Below, one piece after another: positions 16,294-24,961 of a stretch of DNA of 64,000 nucleotides. The translations under genes and the position numbers were made by a program. This DNA is from Peptostreptococcus faecalis. GTDB lineage: Bacteria; Bacillota; Clostridia; Peptostreptococcales; Peptostreptococcaceae. Each line of letters opens with the position of its first letter. Position 1 is the first letter of the stretch. Under the pieces are notes generated by a model. It was not told the origin of the DNA, made no database searches, and was given only the letters and a program-made list of their open reading frames with translations. Location: contig NZ_OERU01000001.1 of assembly GCF_900240845.1 (NCBI RefSeq), positions 827,079-891,078 on the forward strand, read 5' to 3'.

Positions 16294-17640
16294 TTATAAG
16301 TCGGAAATTTTTGCAAGTGCTCCCATAGGATCCCACGGTTTAAGCTCTATTGGTTTTTCTTCGTATGCTTTTATAATTTTATCCGATAAGAATTTTTTGT
16401 TTATCAACGCTTGATACATATATTCGTCAAACCATTCATCGCTCATAACTAAAAATCCATTATATCCTGATTCTTTTCCCCATGAATTTTCAACTCTATA
16501 TCTATCTATTTTGTCGTTTTCTTCGTCGTAATTGCATCCCATAAATACCATGGCATGTGTCATTAATGACTCCTTATAATCTAGTCTGTCTTCTTTGTTA
16601 AAATCAAACTCAACACCTAATAAATCGTCAACTCTTACAGTTTCAAGATCTAATCTTGAACCTTTTTTATTAAAGAATTGGCCTACATCACATCCAAACC
16701 ACACTGGTTCATCATCTTGAAGCTGTCTTAATATTGATTTTTTCATATCACCTATTGGAACATTTACATATTTCACAGCGTCTCCCTCAACAACATTTCC
16801 CAAGAATTGAACTGTATATGATTTGTAATAAGGTTTATCATTTGTTGGAGCATTGATTATAGATATATAGTCATCAAGATCCATTTCTATGAATTTATTG
16901 TAAAATTCTGTAGTGCTTAAATTTTTATAAGATATGAAATTATCATCTTTATCTCTTGCTTCAAAATCAATATATTTAGGAGGTGTACCTAGTGCTATTG
17001 ATAAAACATTATAGATTTCCTTCATATATGAATTGATCATTTCTTCTATTTTTTCTGAAGTTGCATTGTCTTCATTTGCTTTTCTAAGATTTTTAGCATA
17101 CATTCTAAGCAGTTTTGTCAAATATGTATTTAAAGATGTCGTGTCAGAAGAATTTTGTGTCTCAGGCATTGAGTATTTAGGTACTACGCCATATTTTTTA
17201 ATGATATTTTTAAGCATATCCCATTGACCACCATCTCCCATTGGATCAGTTAAAATATGAGAAACTAATCTGGAATCTAAATCTTCTTCCATTGTTTTGT
17301 ATATAGACTCTAGAAAATAATTACATCTTTCTAATTTATCATAAAACAAAGTATAGTTTTGAGATAGTTCGAAATTCTTTAGATTGTACTTATTACAAAG
17401 TTTATACTCCATAACATTAAGTGCTGCAAACATCCAACATCTGCCAGACCTTTTTTGATTTCTTATTTCTGTATCTTTAAGATTCACATTGAATTCATGT
17501 CTGTTCGAATCACCTTCAAACCTGTTTACAGATGCTTCTACTATTCCATTGTTCATTGCAGCTCTCTGTGCTACTCTGTTAGCACGATTTGACTTGAAAT
17601 CAGATTCCATGTTTTCTAAAAAAGATTTTTTTATTTCCAT
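16294..17640 (-). CDS. pepC: Aminopeptidase C (bleomycin hydrolase family, peptidase C1B)
   Basis: This 448-residue cytosolic cysteine aminopeptidase trims N-terminal residues from peptides. The catalytic Cys sits in 'NQKRSGRCWMFAALNVME' (about residue 68), the oxyanion Gln is in the same segment, the active-site His is in 'THAMVFMGC' (about 363-371), and the Asn is in 'YRVENSWG' (about 384-391). The C-terminal tail 'LKPWDPMGALAKISDL' is typical of the self-processing arm of this hexameric family. GAGGTG precedes the ATG. It is a single gene and probably serves amino-acid supply from peptides. Confidence 0.93.
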   Translation of the reverse strand: MEIKKSFLENMESDFKSNRANRVAQRAAMNNGIVEASVNRFEGDSNRHEFNVNLKDTEIRNQKRSGRCWMFAALNVMEYKLCNKYNLKNFELSQNYTLFYDKLERCNYFLESIYKTMEEDLDSRLVSHILTDPMGDGGQWDMLKNIIKKYGVVPKYSMPETQNSSDTTSLNTYLTKLLRMYAKNLRKANEDNATSEKIEEMINSYMKEIYNVLSIALGTPPKYIDFEARDKDDNFISYKNLSTTEFYNKFIEMDLDDYISIINAPTNDKPYYKSYTVQFLGNVVEGDAVKYVNVPIGDMKKSILRQLQDDEPVWFGCDVGQFFNKKGSRLDLETVRVDDLLGVEFDFNKEDRLDYKESLMTHAMVFMGCNYDEENDKIDRYRVENSWGKESGYNGFLVMSDEWFDEYMYQALINKKFLSDKIIKAYEEKPIELKPWDPMGALAKISDL

Positions 17641-17855
17641 TCTTACACCTCACAACTATTTTATAGTATTACATTTACATATATAATTATACTATAATTG
17701 AGATGACATATCAATTATCAACTAATATTTTAAATCACTATCAAAAAACTCTTCTCTTATATGTATATGCGTTAGTGATCTGCATTAGAACTTAATATAT
17801 TTTCACTATAATTTTATGTTATCTATTATTTTTATGATATATATAATTTCCTACT

Positions 17856-18611
17856 TTACTTACAATATATATTTATTGCATCTCTTAAAAAAACTGCTCC
17901 TCCTTTTACTATCTTTTCATAATATTCATTAAAGCGTGGATCATCTACATATATCTGTGCTAATCCCATGTGTGCTTCTTTTGAATATTTACTCCAGAAA
18001 AAGCAAATCTTTTTTTTATGCAGCTCACACATCTCTTTGGATACATCACTTGAAGGATTCCCTTCTTCTACTGCCCTCTTAAGTAAATTTTCCATTTTTT
18101 CTTTTGTTTTTTCATAGTCTAAATATTGATCATGAGTCATTCCTTCAAACTTTGAATTGCTTTTATCTATAGTCTCGTCCCCGTATAGTGATCGCATTTC
18201 CTTACCATATTTTTCTTCATTCTTTTCAATTTCTTTTTTCTTAAAGCCTTCAAATTTTTCTTTATCAGTCATTTTAATTCCTCCGTTTAATGTTAATATA
18301 GTTTTTTCTAAGTTTTTTATTAGTAGTTCAATCTGATCTCTCTTTTTTTCTAGTTGAGATAAATGATTTTCCAATGATGCTTTTTTATCGAAATTTTTAG
18401 ATGTAAGTATTTTTTTTATATCTGAAAGGGGAATTTCAAGTTCTCTGTAAAATAGAATTTGTTGTAATAAGTCTACTTCAATTTGTCCGTATATACGGTA
18501 TCCATTACTTGAGATTCTGTTAGGAGATAAAATACCTATCTCATCGTAATATCTTAGTGTTCGAGTCGTTATTCCAGATAGTTTTGCAAGTTCATTTATG
18601 CTATACTCCAT
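17856..18611 (-). CDS. MerR-family regulator with a TipAS antibiotic-recognition domain
   Basis: The protein has 251 residues. Residues 1-70 form a MerR helix-turn-helix and wing ('INELAKLSGITTRTLRYYDEIGIL'-type segment at about 5-28), followed by a coiled-coil dimer helix (about 78-110). The remainder matches TipAS, the helical pocket of TipA/Mta-like regulators that binds peptide antibiotics or hydrophobic drugs ('GMTHDQYLDYEKTKEKME' and 'AHMGLAQIYVDDPRFNEYYE'). It probably activates its own promoter, which has the 19-bp spacer typical of MerR targets. No efflux gene is adjacent, so its targets lie elsewhere or it acts by sequestering drug. Confidence 0.88.
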   Translation of the reverse strand: MEYSINELAKLSGITTRTLRYYDEIGILSPNRISSNGYRIYGQIEVDLLQQILFYRELEIPLSDIKKILTSKNFDKKASLENHLSQLEKKRDQIELLIKNLEKTILTLNGGIKMTDKEKFEGFKKKEIEKNEEKYGKEMRSLYGDETIDKSNSKFEGMTHDQYLDYEKTKEKMENLLKRAVEEGNPSSDVSKEMCELHKKKICFFWSKYSKEAHMGLAQIYVDDPRFNEYYEKIVKGGAVFLRDAINIYCK

Positions 18612-18639
18612 AAATTATCACCTCCTGTTCATATTATTA

Positions 18640-18670
18640 ATAATAAACTATTACGTAACGTTAATGTCAA
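18640..18670 (-). promoter_or_regulatory. MerR-type promoter/operator of the TipAS regulator
   Basis: On the minus strand, TTGACA (18670-18665) and TATTAT (18645-18640) are separated by 19 bp, the overlong spacer that MerR regulators twist open. The spacer contains TTAACGTTACGTAA, closely like the TAACGTTACGTTA core of multidrug MerR operators, including the palindrome TTACGTAA. Autoregulation is therefore likely. Confidence 0.72.
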
Positions 18671-18696
18671 TATTTTGTATTAATTTTAATAAAAAA

Positions 18697-18732
18697 AGGA
18701 TACAATGAGAAAATAATCTCATTATATCCTTA
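18697..18732 (-). terminator. Terminator after the M50-like gene
   Basis: AAGGATACAATGAGA and TCTCATTATATCCTT form a 15-bp stem with one mismatch. On the minus strand it is followed by a run of seven T. Confidence 0.8.
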
Positions 18733-18849
18733 TAATATATTTTATTTTAAAGAGTATCCATGTTTATACATAGCAAATATTCATATTTATATATAACCAT
18801 GGATGTTTTATTTACACCATTATAAAACTGTTTTTTATTTATATTAAAG

Positions 18850-19677
18850 CTAATGTGTTAAAAACATTTCTATTATATTTGATATAAGCATTGTTATAAT
18901 CGCGAATAGAAGACCTACTGTTAAAAAGGATATAATACTAACAGTTACTTTTAATAAAAAAATTTGATATTTTATTCCTAAAAGTAAAAAAATAAAATTA
19001 ACCAAATAAACTGTAGCAAAAAAAACAAAAAATCCAACTTTGCTATTATTAATGTCTTCTTTACTTAAATCCATATGAGTTGTAACAGAATAAGCTATAT
19101 AAATAAATATAATATATAACAGATAATTATGGCTTTTAAACGGATTCAAATTATTTATTATTGATAATACAATTGTAATATATATATTTATTGAGTCTTT
19201 GATGCTATTTATATTAGCCATATAAGTCATATTTTCATTAAAAGTCTGAAATACATTGTGAAATTCATTAGGTAGAAGAATCCACATAGATAATATTAAA
19301 AAAGTGATTCCAAATATTATGGGTGCAATTCCTATAAAAAAGTTACCTACCATTTGATACAAACTCCTAGTATTACAGCTATGATTAACATATCCCATTA
19401 CCCCATCATATCTGCTTTTGTAAGGTCTAAATAAAGAGTAATCTAATATTCTATGTCTAAATATAATACAGAAGAGTATATGACTAAATTCATGAATGAC
19501 AGTACCAATAAGACCAGTAATAATCAATCCATTGAATCCAAAAACCCTGTATATTGATGATGAATTTTTCTTTTCTACATAGTTGAATATTACACCAAAA
19601 ACTAGCAACATTAATACAAATTCAGTTGTATAAATAAAAGACATCTTAAATTGATTTAATAAAATTTCTAAATTCAT
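18850..19677 (-). CDS. Integral membrane metalloprotease-like protein (M50/HExxH type)
   Basis: This is a 275-residue protein with about six to seven hydrophobic helices. A zinc-protease motif, HEFSH (about residues 63-67), sits at the cytoplasmic end of a helix ('LIGTVIHEFSHILFCIIF'), as in site-2-protease-like M50 enzymes, and 'IAPIIFG' (about 117-123) may be the second conserved region. I do not see a clear NPDG motif for the third zinc ligand, so activity is uncertain. It follows trmB by 28 nt and shares its transcript. No sigma or anti-sigma partner is nearby. Substrate unknown. Confidence 0.6.
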   Translation of the reverse strand: MNLEILLNQFKMSFIYTTEFVLMLLVFGVIFNYVEKKNSSSIYRVFGFNGLIITGLIGTVIHEFSHILFCIIFRHRILDYSLFRPYKSRYDGVMGYVNHSCNTRSLYQMVGNFFIGIAPIIFGITFLILSMWILLPNEFHNVFQTFNENMTYMANINSIKDSINIYITIVLSIINNLNPFKSHNYLLYIIFIYIAYSVTTHMDLSKEDINNSKVGFFVFFATVYLVNFIFLLLGIKYQIFLLKVTVSIISFLTVGLLFAIITMLISNIIEMFLTH

Positions 19678-19705
19678 AATAAACCTCTTCTATACCTTTA
19701 TAAGT

Positions 19706-20443
19706 TTACCTGCGATTATCTTTAGCTTCTAGTCTATATATAGGCTTACCTAGCTTTCTGAACTTTTCTTCGTACTCAGTTTCTACATTTTCTTTAAAAT
19801 CACTGTTTTCTAAATCTAGCGTTATATTTTTTAATTTCCAGTCATTTTCTGAGAATTGATTCAAACTAAACTCAAATAATTCCTTGCTGTCTGTCTTGAA
19901 ATGAATTTCTCCATCTGCAAGTTTCAATCTATATAGTTCCAAGAAATTACCATGTGTTAATCTTTTTTTAGCATTTCTCTTTTTTGGCCATGGATCACAA
20001 AAATTTATATAAATTCTCGATAATTCTCTGTCATCAAAATATAGATCTAGCATTTCAACGCTACCCCATAAAAATATTATATTATTAAGATTTTTGTCTA
20101 TAGCTTTCTCTAGTGCTCTAAGAAGAACTTCTTCTTTTATCTCTAATGCTATAAAATTGATGTCTGGATTTAATTGTGCTAAAGTGGTAATAAATTGTCC
20201 TCTTCCACTACCAACCTCTAAATATATAGGATTTTCATTTTTAAAGACTTTATTCCAAGATCCTCTATATTTTTTTATATTATTATATACTTCATCTTCT
20301 ATAGGTGTTCTATAATCAAATTTGTTGAAATTATTATCAACCTTATCAGAGTTTTCTATAGATAGTTCAACCATGCCGTTTATTACATAGTCGCTGTTTG
20401 ACAGTAGTCTTTCTTCAAATCCTTTTCTCTTTCTTCTTCTCAT
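19706..20443 (-). CDS. trmB: tRNA (guanine-N7-)-methyltransferase (TrmB)
   Basis: This 245-residue SAM-dependent enzyme methylates G46 in the variable loop of tRNAs. It shows the SAM-binding 'YLEVGSGRGQFI' (about residues 75-86), 'FIALEIKEEV' (about 95-104), 'INFCDPWPKKRNAKKRLTH' (about 146-164) and 'FKTDSKELFEFS' near 180, all characteristic of TrmB. An arginine/lysine-rich N-terminus (MRRRKRKG) is also typical. It is the first gene of a two-gene unit with the membrane protease-like gene. Confidence 0.93.
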   Translation of the reverse strand: MRRRKRKGFEERLLSNSDYVINGMVELSIENSDKVDNNFNKFDYRTPIEDEVYNNIKKYRGSWNKVFKNENPIYLEVGSGRGQFITTLAQLNPDINFIALEIKEEVLLRALEKAIDKNLNNIIFLWGSVEMLDLYFDDRELSRIYINFCDPWPKKRNAKKRLTHGNFLELYRLKLADGEIHFKTDSKELFEFSLNQFSENDWKLKNITLDLENSDFKENVETEYEEKFRKLGKPIYRLEAKDNRR

Positions 20444-20532
20444 TACAAAATCTCCCGAACCTTTTATACTTATATTATAAATTAAAGTTTAATTTTTTCT
20501 TAATGATAACCTAAAATAAATATTTAGTCAAA

Positions 20533-20557
20533 AAAAGGACTGATAAACAGTCCTTTT
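20533..20557 (-). terminator. Terminator after the HesB-like gene
   Basis: AAAAGGACTG pairs with CAGTCCTTTT around a 5-nt loop, followed on the minus strand by a T-run. It begins 15 nt after the stop codon. Confidence 0.85.
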
Positions 20558-20571
20558 AGTATTAATATTTT

Positions 20572-20889
20572 TTAGTGACAACCAGAACAGCTTCCGCATC
20601 CACTTTCCATATCTTTAAGTTTTTCAGGTATAACTCTGAATCCTCCACCGATATCTTCTATTAACATATCTCCGAATTCTTTATATTCCTGAGAATCCAT
20701 TATGAATTCTAAATCACCTAAATTATATGACAAGTCACTATTTTTCTTTTCATCTAAAGCCAATCCAAAAGATGGTCCTGAGCAAGCTGCACCTGCAAAG
20801 TACATTCTTATTGAAGAAGGCTGATCTGTTTGTTCTTCAACGATTTCTTTTAAAACATCTAAAGCTGTTTGAGCTGCTTCTACTTTCAT
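20572..20889 (-). CDS. HesB/IscA-like iron-sulfur protein
   Basis: This small (105-residue) A-type-carrier-like protein has 'MYFAGAACSGPSFGLALDE' around residues 28-46 and a C-terminal CGSCSGCH, giving several cysteines for a metal or Fe-S site. This form is common in clostridia and may store or carry iron-sulfur clusters. The start is the ATG at 20889, with AAGGAG 8-9 nt upstream; the open frame extends further upstream without a better site. It is a single gene just downstream of nrdG, in the same direction but separated by 155 nt. Its client proteins are not known. Confidence 0.82.
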   Translation of the reverse strand: MKVEAAQTALDVLKEIVEEQTDQPSSIRMYFAGAACSGPSFGLALDEKKNSDLSYNLGDLEFIMDSQEYKEFGDMLIEDIGGGFRVIPEKLKDMESGCGSCSGCH

Positions 20890-21044
20890 TTCATCTATCT
20901 CCTTTTTATTACAAATTTTTATATAATATTCAAACCTAATACACCTATTAATAGTATATCCATTTTTGAGTATAATAATCACTAAGAGTATTATATCATA
21001 CTATAACATCTATGTAAAAGATATTTCCTCAACTTTGAAAGTCC

Positions 21045-21548
21045 CTAATATTCTAAAGTAACTAGGTTTCCTTGCTTAAAGGTCTCTTTTATATCAATGA
21101 TTCTCTGGTTTTCTGAACCTCTGTATTTAAGTTTTATATTTCTTTTTTCTAGTTCAAATAGTCCATCTACTAGAACATCTACTAATTTGATAAGCTCTAG
21201 CTTCTTTTCGTTTTCTATAGCCTCTTCGAATAAATCTCCTGTCCACATCCAAATTGTTTTATCAGGAAATTCTTTTTTTACTCTAGCCAATAAGTCTAGC
21301 AGCGAATCATCAAAAATTTGTTGTAGAGGTTCTCCACCTAGTACATTGATACCAACAATTACTGGATTTTTCAAGTTATCTATAAACTCATCTTCCAATT
21401 CCTTTGTCCAAGCATTTCCCGAATTAAAATCTTGTAATTCTTCATTAAAGCATCCTTCACATTTGTGAGTACATCCTGAAACGAAAATTGTAGCTCTTAC
21501 TCCTGGACCATTGGCAACATCGTATTTTCTAATTTTGTTATATCTCAT
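21045..21548 (-). CDS. nrdG: Anaerobic ribonucleotide reductase activating protein (NrdG)
   Basis: This 167-residue radical SAM enzyme makes the glycyl radical on NrdD. The cluster-binding motif is SGCTHKCEGC (about residues 24-33), and 'VLGGEPLQQ' (about 68-76) is the glycine-rich SAM contact. Size and layout match the family. It lies 63 nt after nrdD on the same strand, so the two form an operon; a ribosome site (AAAGGAGATAAC) precedes the ATG. Expression should follow the NrdR-controlled promoter upstream of nrdD. Confidence 0.94.
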   Translation of the reverse strand: MRYNKIRKYDVANGPGVRATIFVSGCTHKCEGCFNEELQDFNSGNAWTKELEDEFIDNLKNPVIVGINVLGGEPLQQIFDDSLLDLLARVKKEFPDKTIWMWTGDLFEEAIENEKKLELIKLVDVLVDGLFELEKRNIKLKYRGSENQRIIDIKETFKQGNLVTLEY

Positions 21549-21611
21549 TGTTATCTCCTTTGTAAATACATAAAATGTACTTTGGAGCTGGTATTTTTAA
21601 AAGCAAAGCTA

Positions 21612-23732
21612 TTATAAATGAAGAACTCTGTCTCCAATTTCTTGTGTACGCCCCTTGTTCCAGAAATTTGTTCCTATATATCCGCAAGTACGTCTCATTA
21701 CTTGCATTTCATCTTGATCTCTATTTTCACAAGATGGACAATACCACTCTAGATTTTCATCTAATTGTATTTCACCTGTGTATCCGCATTTATAACAAAC
21801 ATCCGGCTTTGTATTGATTTCTGCATATTGAATATTATGGTATATATAGTTTATCATCTGTTCAACAGCTTCCAAGTTCTTTGACATATCAGGAACTTCT
21901 ATATATGAAATACAACCTCCTGTAGATATACCATGGAACTGTGCTTCAAATGAAAGCTTGCTAAATGCATCAATTTCTTCACACACATTTACATGGTATG
22001 AGTTTGTATAGTAAAGTTTATCAGTTACACCTTCAATATCTCCAAATCTCGCTTTGTCTATTCTACAGAATCTATATACTAAAGATTCCGCAGGTGTCCC
22101 ATACACACTAAAACCTAAGCCAGTTTCATTTCTCCATCTATCACAAGCATCCTTCATATGTCTCATTACATCTATGGCAAATCTTTCTCCTTCTGGTGTT
22201 GTGTGGCTAATTCCTAGCATAGCATACACCATTTCATATATTCCAACATACCCTAGTGAAAGAGTTGAATAGCCATCTTTTAATAAAGAATCTATTTTTT
22301 CCCCTTTTTCAAGTCTAGCTATTGCTCCATGTTGCCAGTGTATAGGTGAAACATCTGAAAGAGTTCCAAGTAGCATATTGTGTCTACATAAAAGGGCATA
22401 TTTACAAAGTTCTAATCTTTGATCTAGTATATTCCAAAATTGACCCATTTTTCCATTAGAAAGGATCGCAATCTGTGGTAAATTTAGAGATACTACTCCT
22501 TGATTAAATCTTCCATACCATTTATGTTCTCCAGAATCATCTTTCCATGGTGAAAGATGCGATCTACATCCCATAGGAGGGAAAGTACATCCTTCATAAT
22601 TTTTTCTCATAATCTTTGCACTTTGATAATCAGGAACTAATCTCTTTGCAGTACATTCTGCTGATAGCTTAGTTATATAATCATACTTTCCACCTTCTAG
22701 ACAATTGTGTTCATCTAATAAATATACTAATTTAGGGAATGCTTCACCAACATTTTGACCTTTATAGTTTTTCATTCCTTCTAGTCTTTGTAAAATCATT
22801 TCTTCGCATATAAGAGCCATTTCTCTCTCATATTCATTTCCAACTTCTATTTCTAAGTATATTGTTGCAAATGGTGCCTGACCATTGGTAGTCATCAATG
22901 TAGAAAGCTGATATCTTACTGTTTGAACACCATCTTTTAAATCCTTCATCATCATATCTTCTGATATTTCTTCAGCTAGATTTTCATCACCGTACTTATC
23001 TAGGTACATCTTATAGAATTTTTCTTTAGTCTTTCTTAAATATGGTGCAAGGTGCTTGATAGTTATACTCTGACCACCATATTGATTACTAGCAACCTGT
23101 GCCATTATTTGAGTAGTAACTGTACATGCTGTAGAAAATGACTTTGGAGTTTCAACCATTTTTTCATTAATTACAGTACCATTGTCAAGCATATCTTCTA
23201 TGTTTATTAGACAACAGTTAAATATCGGCTGTAATGTATAATCCATATCATGCCAGTGAATAGCACCTTCGTCATGAGCTTGCACTATGTGCGGAGGAAT
23301 AAGTTTTCTTCTAGCAATATCTTTAGATACTTCTCCAGCAATTAAGTCTCTTTGAGTAGAACAAATTATAGCATTTTTATTTGAATTTTCCATCATTACA
23401 TCTTCGTTTGATTTTTTCATCAATTCTAATATAGAGTCATCTGTAGTATTAACTTGTCTCTTAAATTGTTGAACTGCTCTATATCCCTCGTAGGCTCTAG
23501 CTGTTTCACTGTGATTGTAATGAATTAATCTGTCATAAACATATCCTTCAATTTTATAAATTGTTGGAGTTTCGTTTGAATTGGAAAAACTGTTCTCACA
23601 ATCTCTAGCAACTGCTTCTGCTATATCTGGATGGTAAAGACCACTTCCATTTTTCATTGCTTTTTCAACTGCTATTCTTATTTTTGATCTGTCAAAAGGA
23701 ACAGTCGTCCCATCTCTTTTAATTACTTGCAT
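21612..23732 (-). CDS. nrdD: Anaerobic ribonucleoside-triphosphate reductase (NrdD)
   Basis: This class III reductase (706 residues) makes deoxynucleotides without oxygen. It has an N-terminal ATP-cone ('MQVIKRDGTTVPFDRSKI'), the long catalytic barrel, a C-terminal zinc site with two CxxC pairs ('CYKCGY' at about 660 and 'CPSC' at about 676), and the glycyl-radical loop 'RRTCGYIGTNFWNKGRTQE' at the end. I use the ATG at 23732; a GTG directly before it at 23735 would add one residue. nrdG follows. Predicted NrdR boxes lie about 265-315 bp upstream, leaving a leader of roughly 245 nt. Confidence 0.95.
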   Translation of the reverse strand: MQVIKRDGTTVPFDRSKIRIAVEKAMKNGSGLYHPDIAEAVARDCENSFSNSNETPTIYKIEGYVYDRLIHYNHSETARAYEGYRAVQQFKRQVNTTDDSILELMKKSNEDVMMENSNKNAIICSTQRDLIAGEVSKDIARRKLIPPHIVQAHDEGAIHWHDMDYTLQPIFNCCLINIEDMLDNGTVINEKMVETPKSFSTACTVTTQIMAQVASNQYGGQSITIKHLAPYLRKTKEKFYKMYLDKYGDENLAEEISEDMMMKDLKDGVQTVRYQLSTLMTTNGQAPFATIYLEIEVGNEYEREMALICEEMILQRLEGMKNYKGQNVGEAFPKLVYLLDEHNCLEGGKYDYITKLSAECTAKRLVPDYQSAKIMRKNYEGCTFPPMGCRSHLSPWKDDSGEHKWYGRFNQGVVSLNLPQIAILSNGKMGQFWNILDQRLELCKYALLCRHNMLLGTLSDVSPIHWQHGAIARLEKGEKIDSLLKDGYSTLSLGYVGIYEMVYAMLGISHTTPEGERFAIDVMRHMKDACDRWRNETGLGFSVYGTPAESLVYRFCRIDKARFGDIEGVTDKLYYTNSYHVNVCEEIDAFSKLSFEAQFHGISTGGCISYIEVPDMSKNLEAVEQMINYIYHNIQYAEINTKPDVCYKCGYTGEIQLDENLEWYCPSCENRDQDEMQVMRRTCGYIGTNFWNKGRTQEIGDRVLHL

Positions 23733-23988
23733 CACAATACACTCTCTCTTTCTATAATTATCTAATATTTATAAAATACCAAAAAAACAAATATTTAATC
23801 TTTAAATACTATTTATTATGTATGCGGATTAAATATTTTTGATAAAATTTGTATTTTCTAAAAAAATAAAACTATTAAATCTCACGTTTTCTATATAAAT
23901 TCTAAAAATTAATGAGCTTACTTATAAAAATAAAACCATGAATTATGCTTGTTATAGATGTTTTGATGATCTTTTCAAAAAAGTCTCA

Positions 23989-24046
23989 ATTATAGCAAAA
24001 TACAATATGTGGTCTTTTTTTATCTTGTATACACAATATATTGTGT
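23989..24046 (-). promoter_or_regulatory. NrdR-controlled promoter region of nrdDG
   Basis: ACACAATATATTGTGT (24031-24046) is a perfect 16-bp palindrome matching the NrdR box consensus. A weaker second box (AAATACAATATGTGGT, about 23998-24013) lies about 33 bp away, or three helical turns. TATAAT on the minus strand (23994-23989) adjoins the weaker box, so bound NrdR would block transcription. NrdR represses reductase genes when deoxynucleotides are plentiful; no nrdR gene is in this window. Confidence 0.8.
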
Positions 24047-24230
24047 CCACGCTATTTAGTATACGTTAAATTATAAAATAAAACAAGTTCTATTTTATTA
24101 AAAAAAGTCTTGACTTTATTTATAAAAAATAATAATAATCATAACATTTAACTCAAACCTTTTAATACTAATTGATACAATCCAAAATAAATTTAAACAT
24201 AAAAAATTCCGTATTTTAATATAATTTTAT

Positions 24231-24244
24231 GACTATATATAGTC
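24231..24244. repeat. 14-bp perfect palindrome upstream of the YbaK-like gene
   Basis: GACTATATATAGTC is a perfect palindrome about 65 bp before the predicted promoter -35. It could be an operator but may be chance in AT-rich DNA. The rest of the 23733-24389 gap holds the nrd control region and AT-rich sequence with nothing else I can support. Confidence 0.4.
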
Positions 24245-24309
24245 TATTCTTATTATAATCAAAAGATGGATACTATATATGGATATATATTCTATGAATC
24301 TTGGTTTTA

Positions 24310-24338
24310 TTGAATATAAGAAATATATATGTTATAAT
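24310..24338 (+). promoter_or_regulatory. Promoter of the YbaK-like deacylase gene
   Basis: TTGAAT (24310-24315) and TATAAT (24333-24338) are spaced by 17 bp, about 51 nt before the ATG. Confidence 0.6.
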
Positions 24339-24389
24339 TTTGATATTGAAATAATAAATACATATATTATAGTGAATGCGGAGGGAAAT

Positions 24390-24887
24390 ATGAACACAAT
24401 AGAAAATGAACAAAAAGTTTATGACAAATTAGATGAACTAGGTATCAAATATAGTGTCATAGAACATGAACCAGTATATACAGCAGCAGATTTAGAACTA
24501 ATAAAAGACAGGGCTCATGGTATACACTGTAAAAACCTTTTCTTAAGAAATGCTAAGGGAGATAAATATTATCTTGTAACTGCAAAAGATGATGCGGACA
24601 TAGACATCAAAGAATTGAAAGATAAAATAGGTTCTACTAGATTATCTTTTGCTTCTTCAGAAAGACTTATGAAAGTACTTGGACTTACACCTGGATCTGT
24701 AAACCCATTTTCTCTTTTAAACGATACAGAAAAAGAAGTTACTTTTTATATTGACAAAAATGTTTTAACTGGTGACGACTTGAATTTTCATCCAAACACA
24801 AATTCTAAAACAGTTACTATTTCACTTGATGGTATAAAAAAATACTTAAACGGCATTGGAGTAATTATAAATCCAATAGACTTATAA
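24390..24887 (+). CDS. YbaK/ProX-type aminoacyl-tRNA deacylase
   Basis: This 165-residue single-domain protein of the YbaK/EbsC superfamily hydrolyses mischarged tRNAs (for example Ala-tRNA-Pro). Family features are 'SVIEHEPVYTAADLELI' (about residues 21-37), 'HCKNLFLRNAKGDKYYLVTAKDD' (residues from about 44; includes the conserved lysine) and 'GLTPGSVNPFSLLND' (about 101-115), the last being the GxxPGxVxPF motif of ProXp-ala/PrdX-type deacylases. The start is the ATG at 24390 behind GGAGGG; the open frame upstream lacks a ribosome site. It is a single gene with its own promoter and terminator. Confidence 0.87.
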   Translation: MNTIENEQKVYDKLDELGIKYSVIEHEPVYTAADLELIKDRAHGIHCKNLFLRNAKGDKYYLVTAKDDADIDIKELKDKIGSTRLSFASSERLMKVLGLTPGSVNPFSLLNDTEKEVTFYIDKNVLTGDDLNFHPNTNSKTVTISLDGIKKYLNGIGVIINPIDL

Positions 24888-24903
24888 AATTTAATTAAAT
24901 AAT

Positions 24904-24947
24904 AAAATCCAACCTCAGATAAATTAACGTATCAAAGGTTGGATTTT
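24904..24947. terminator. Bidirectional terminator between the deacylase and ynbB-like genes
   Basis: AAAATCCAACCT pairs with AGGTTGGATTTT over 12 bp, with T-runs in both directions. It closes the plus-strand deacylase gene and the minus-strand mutS operon. Confidence 0.85.
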
Positions 24948-24961
24948 TATTTTACAATTTA

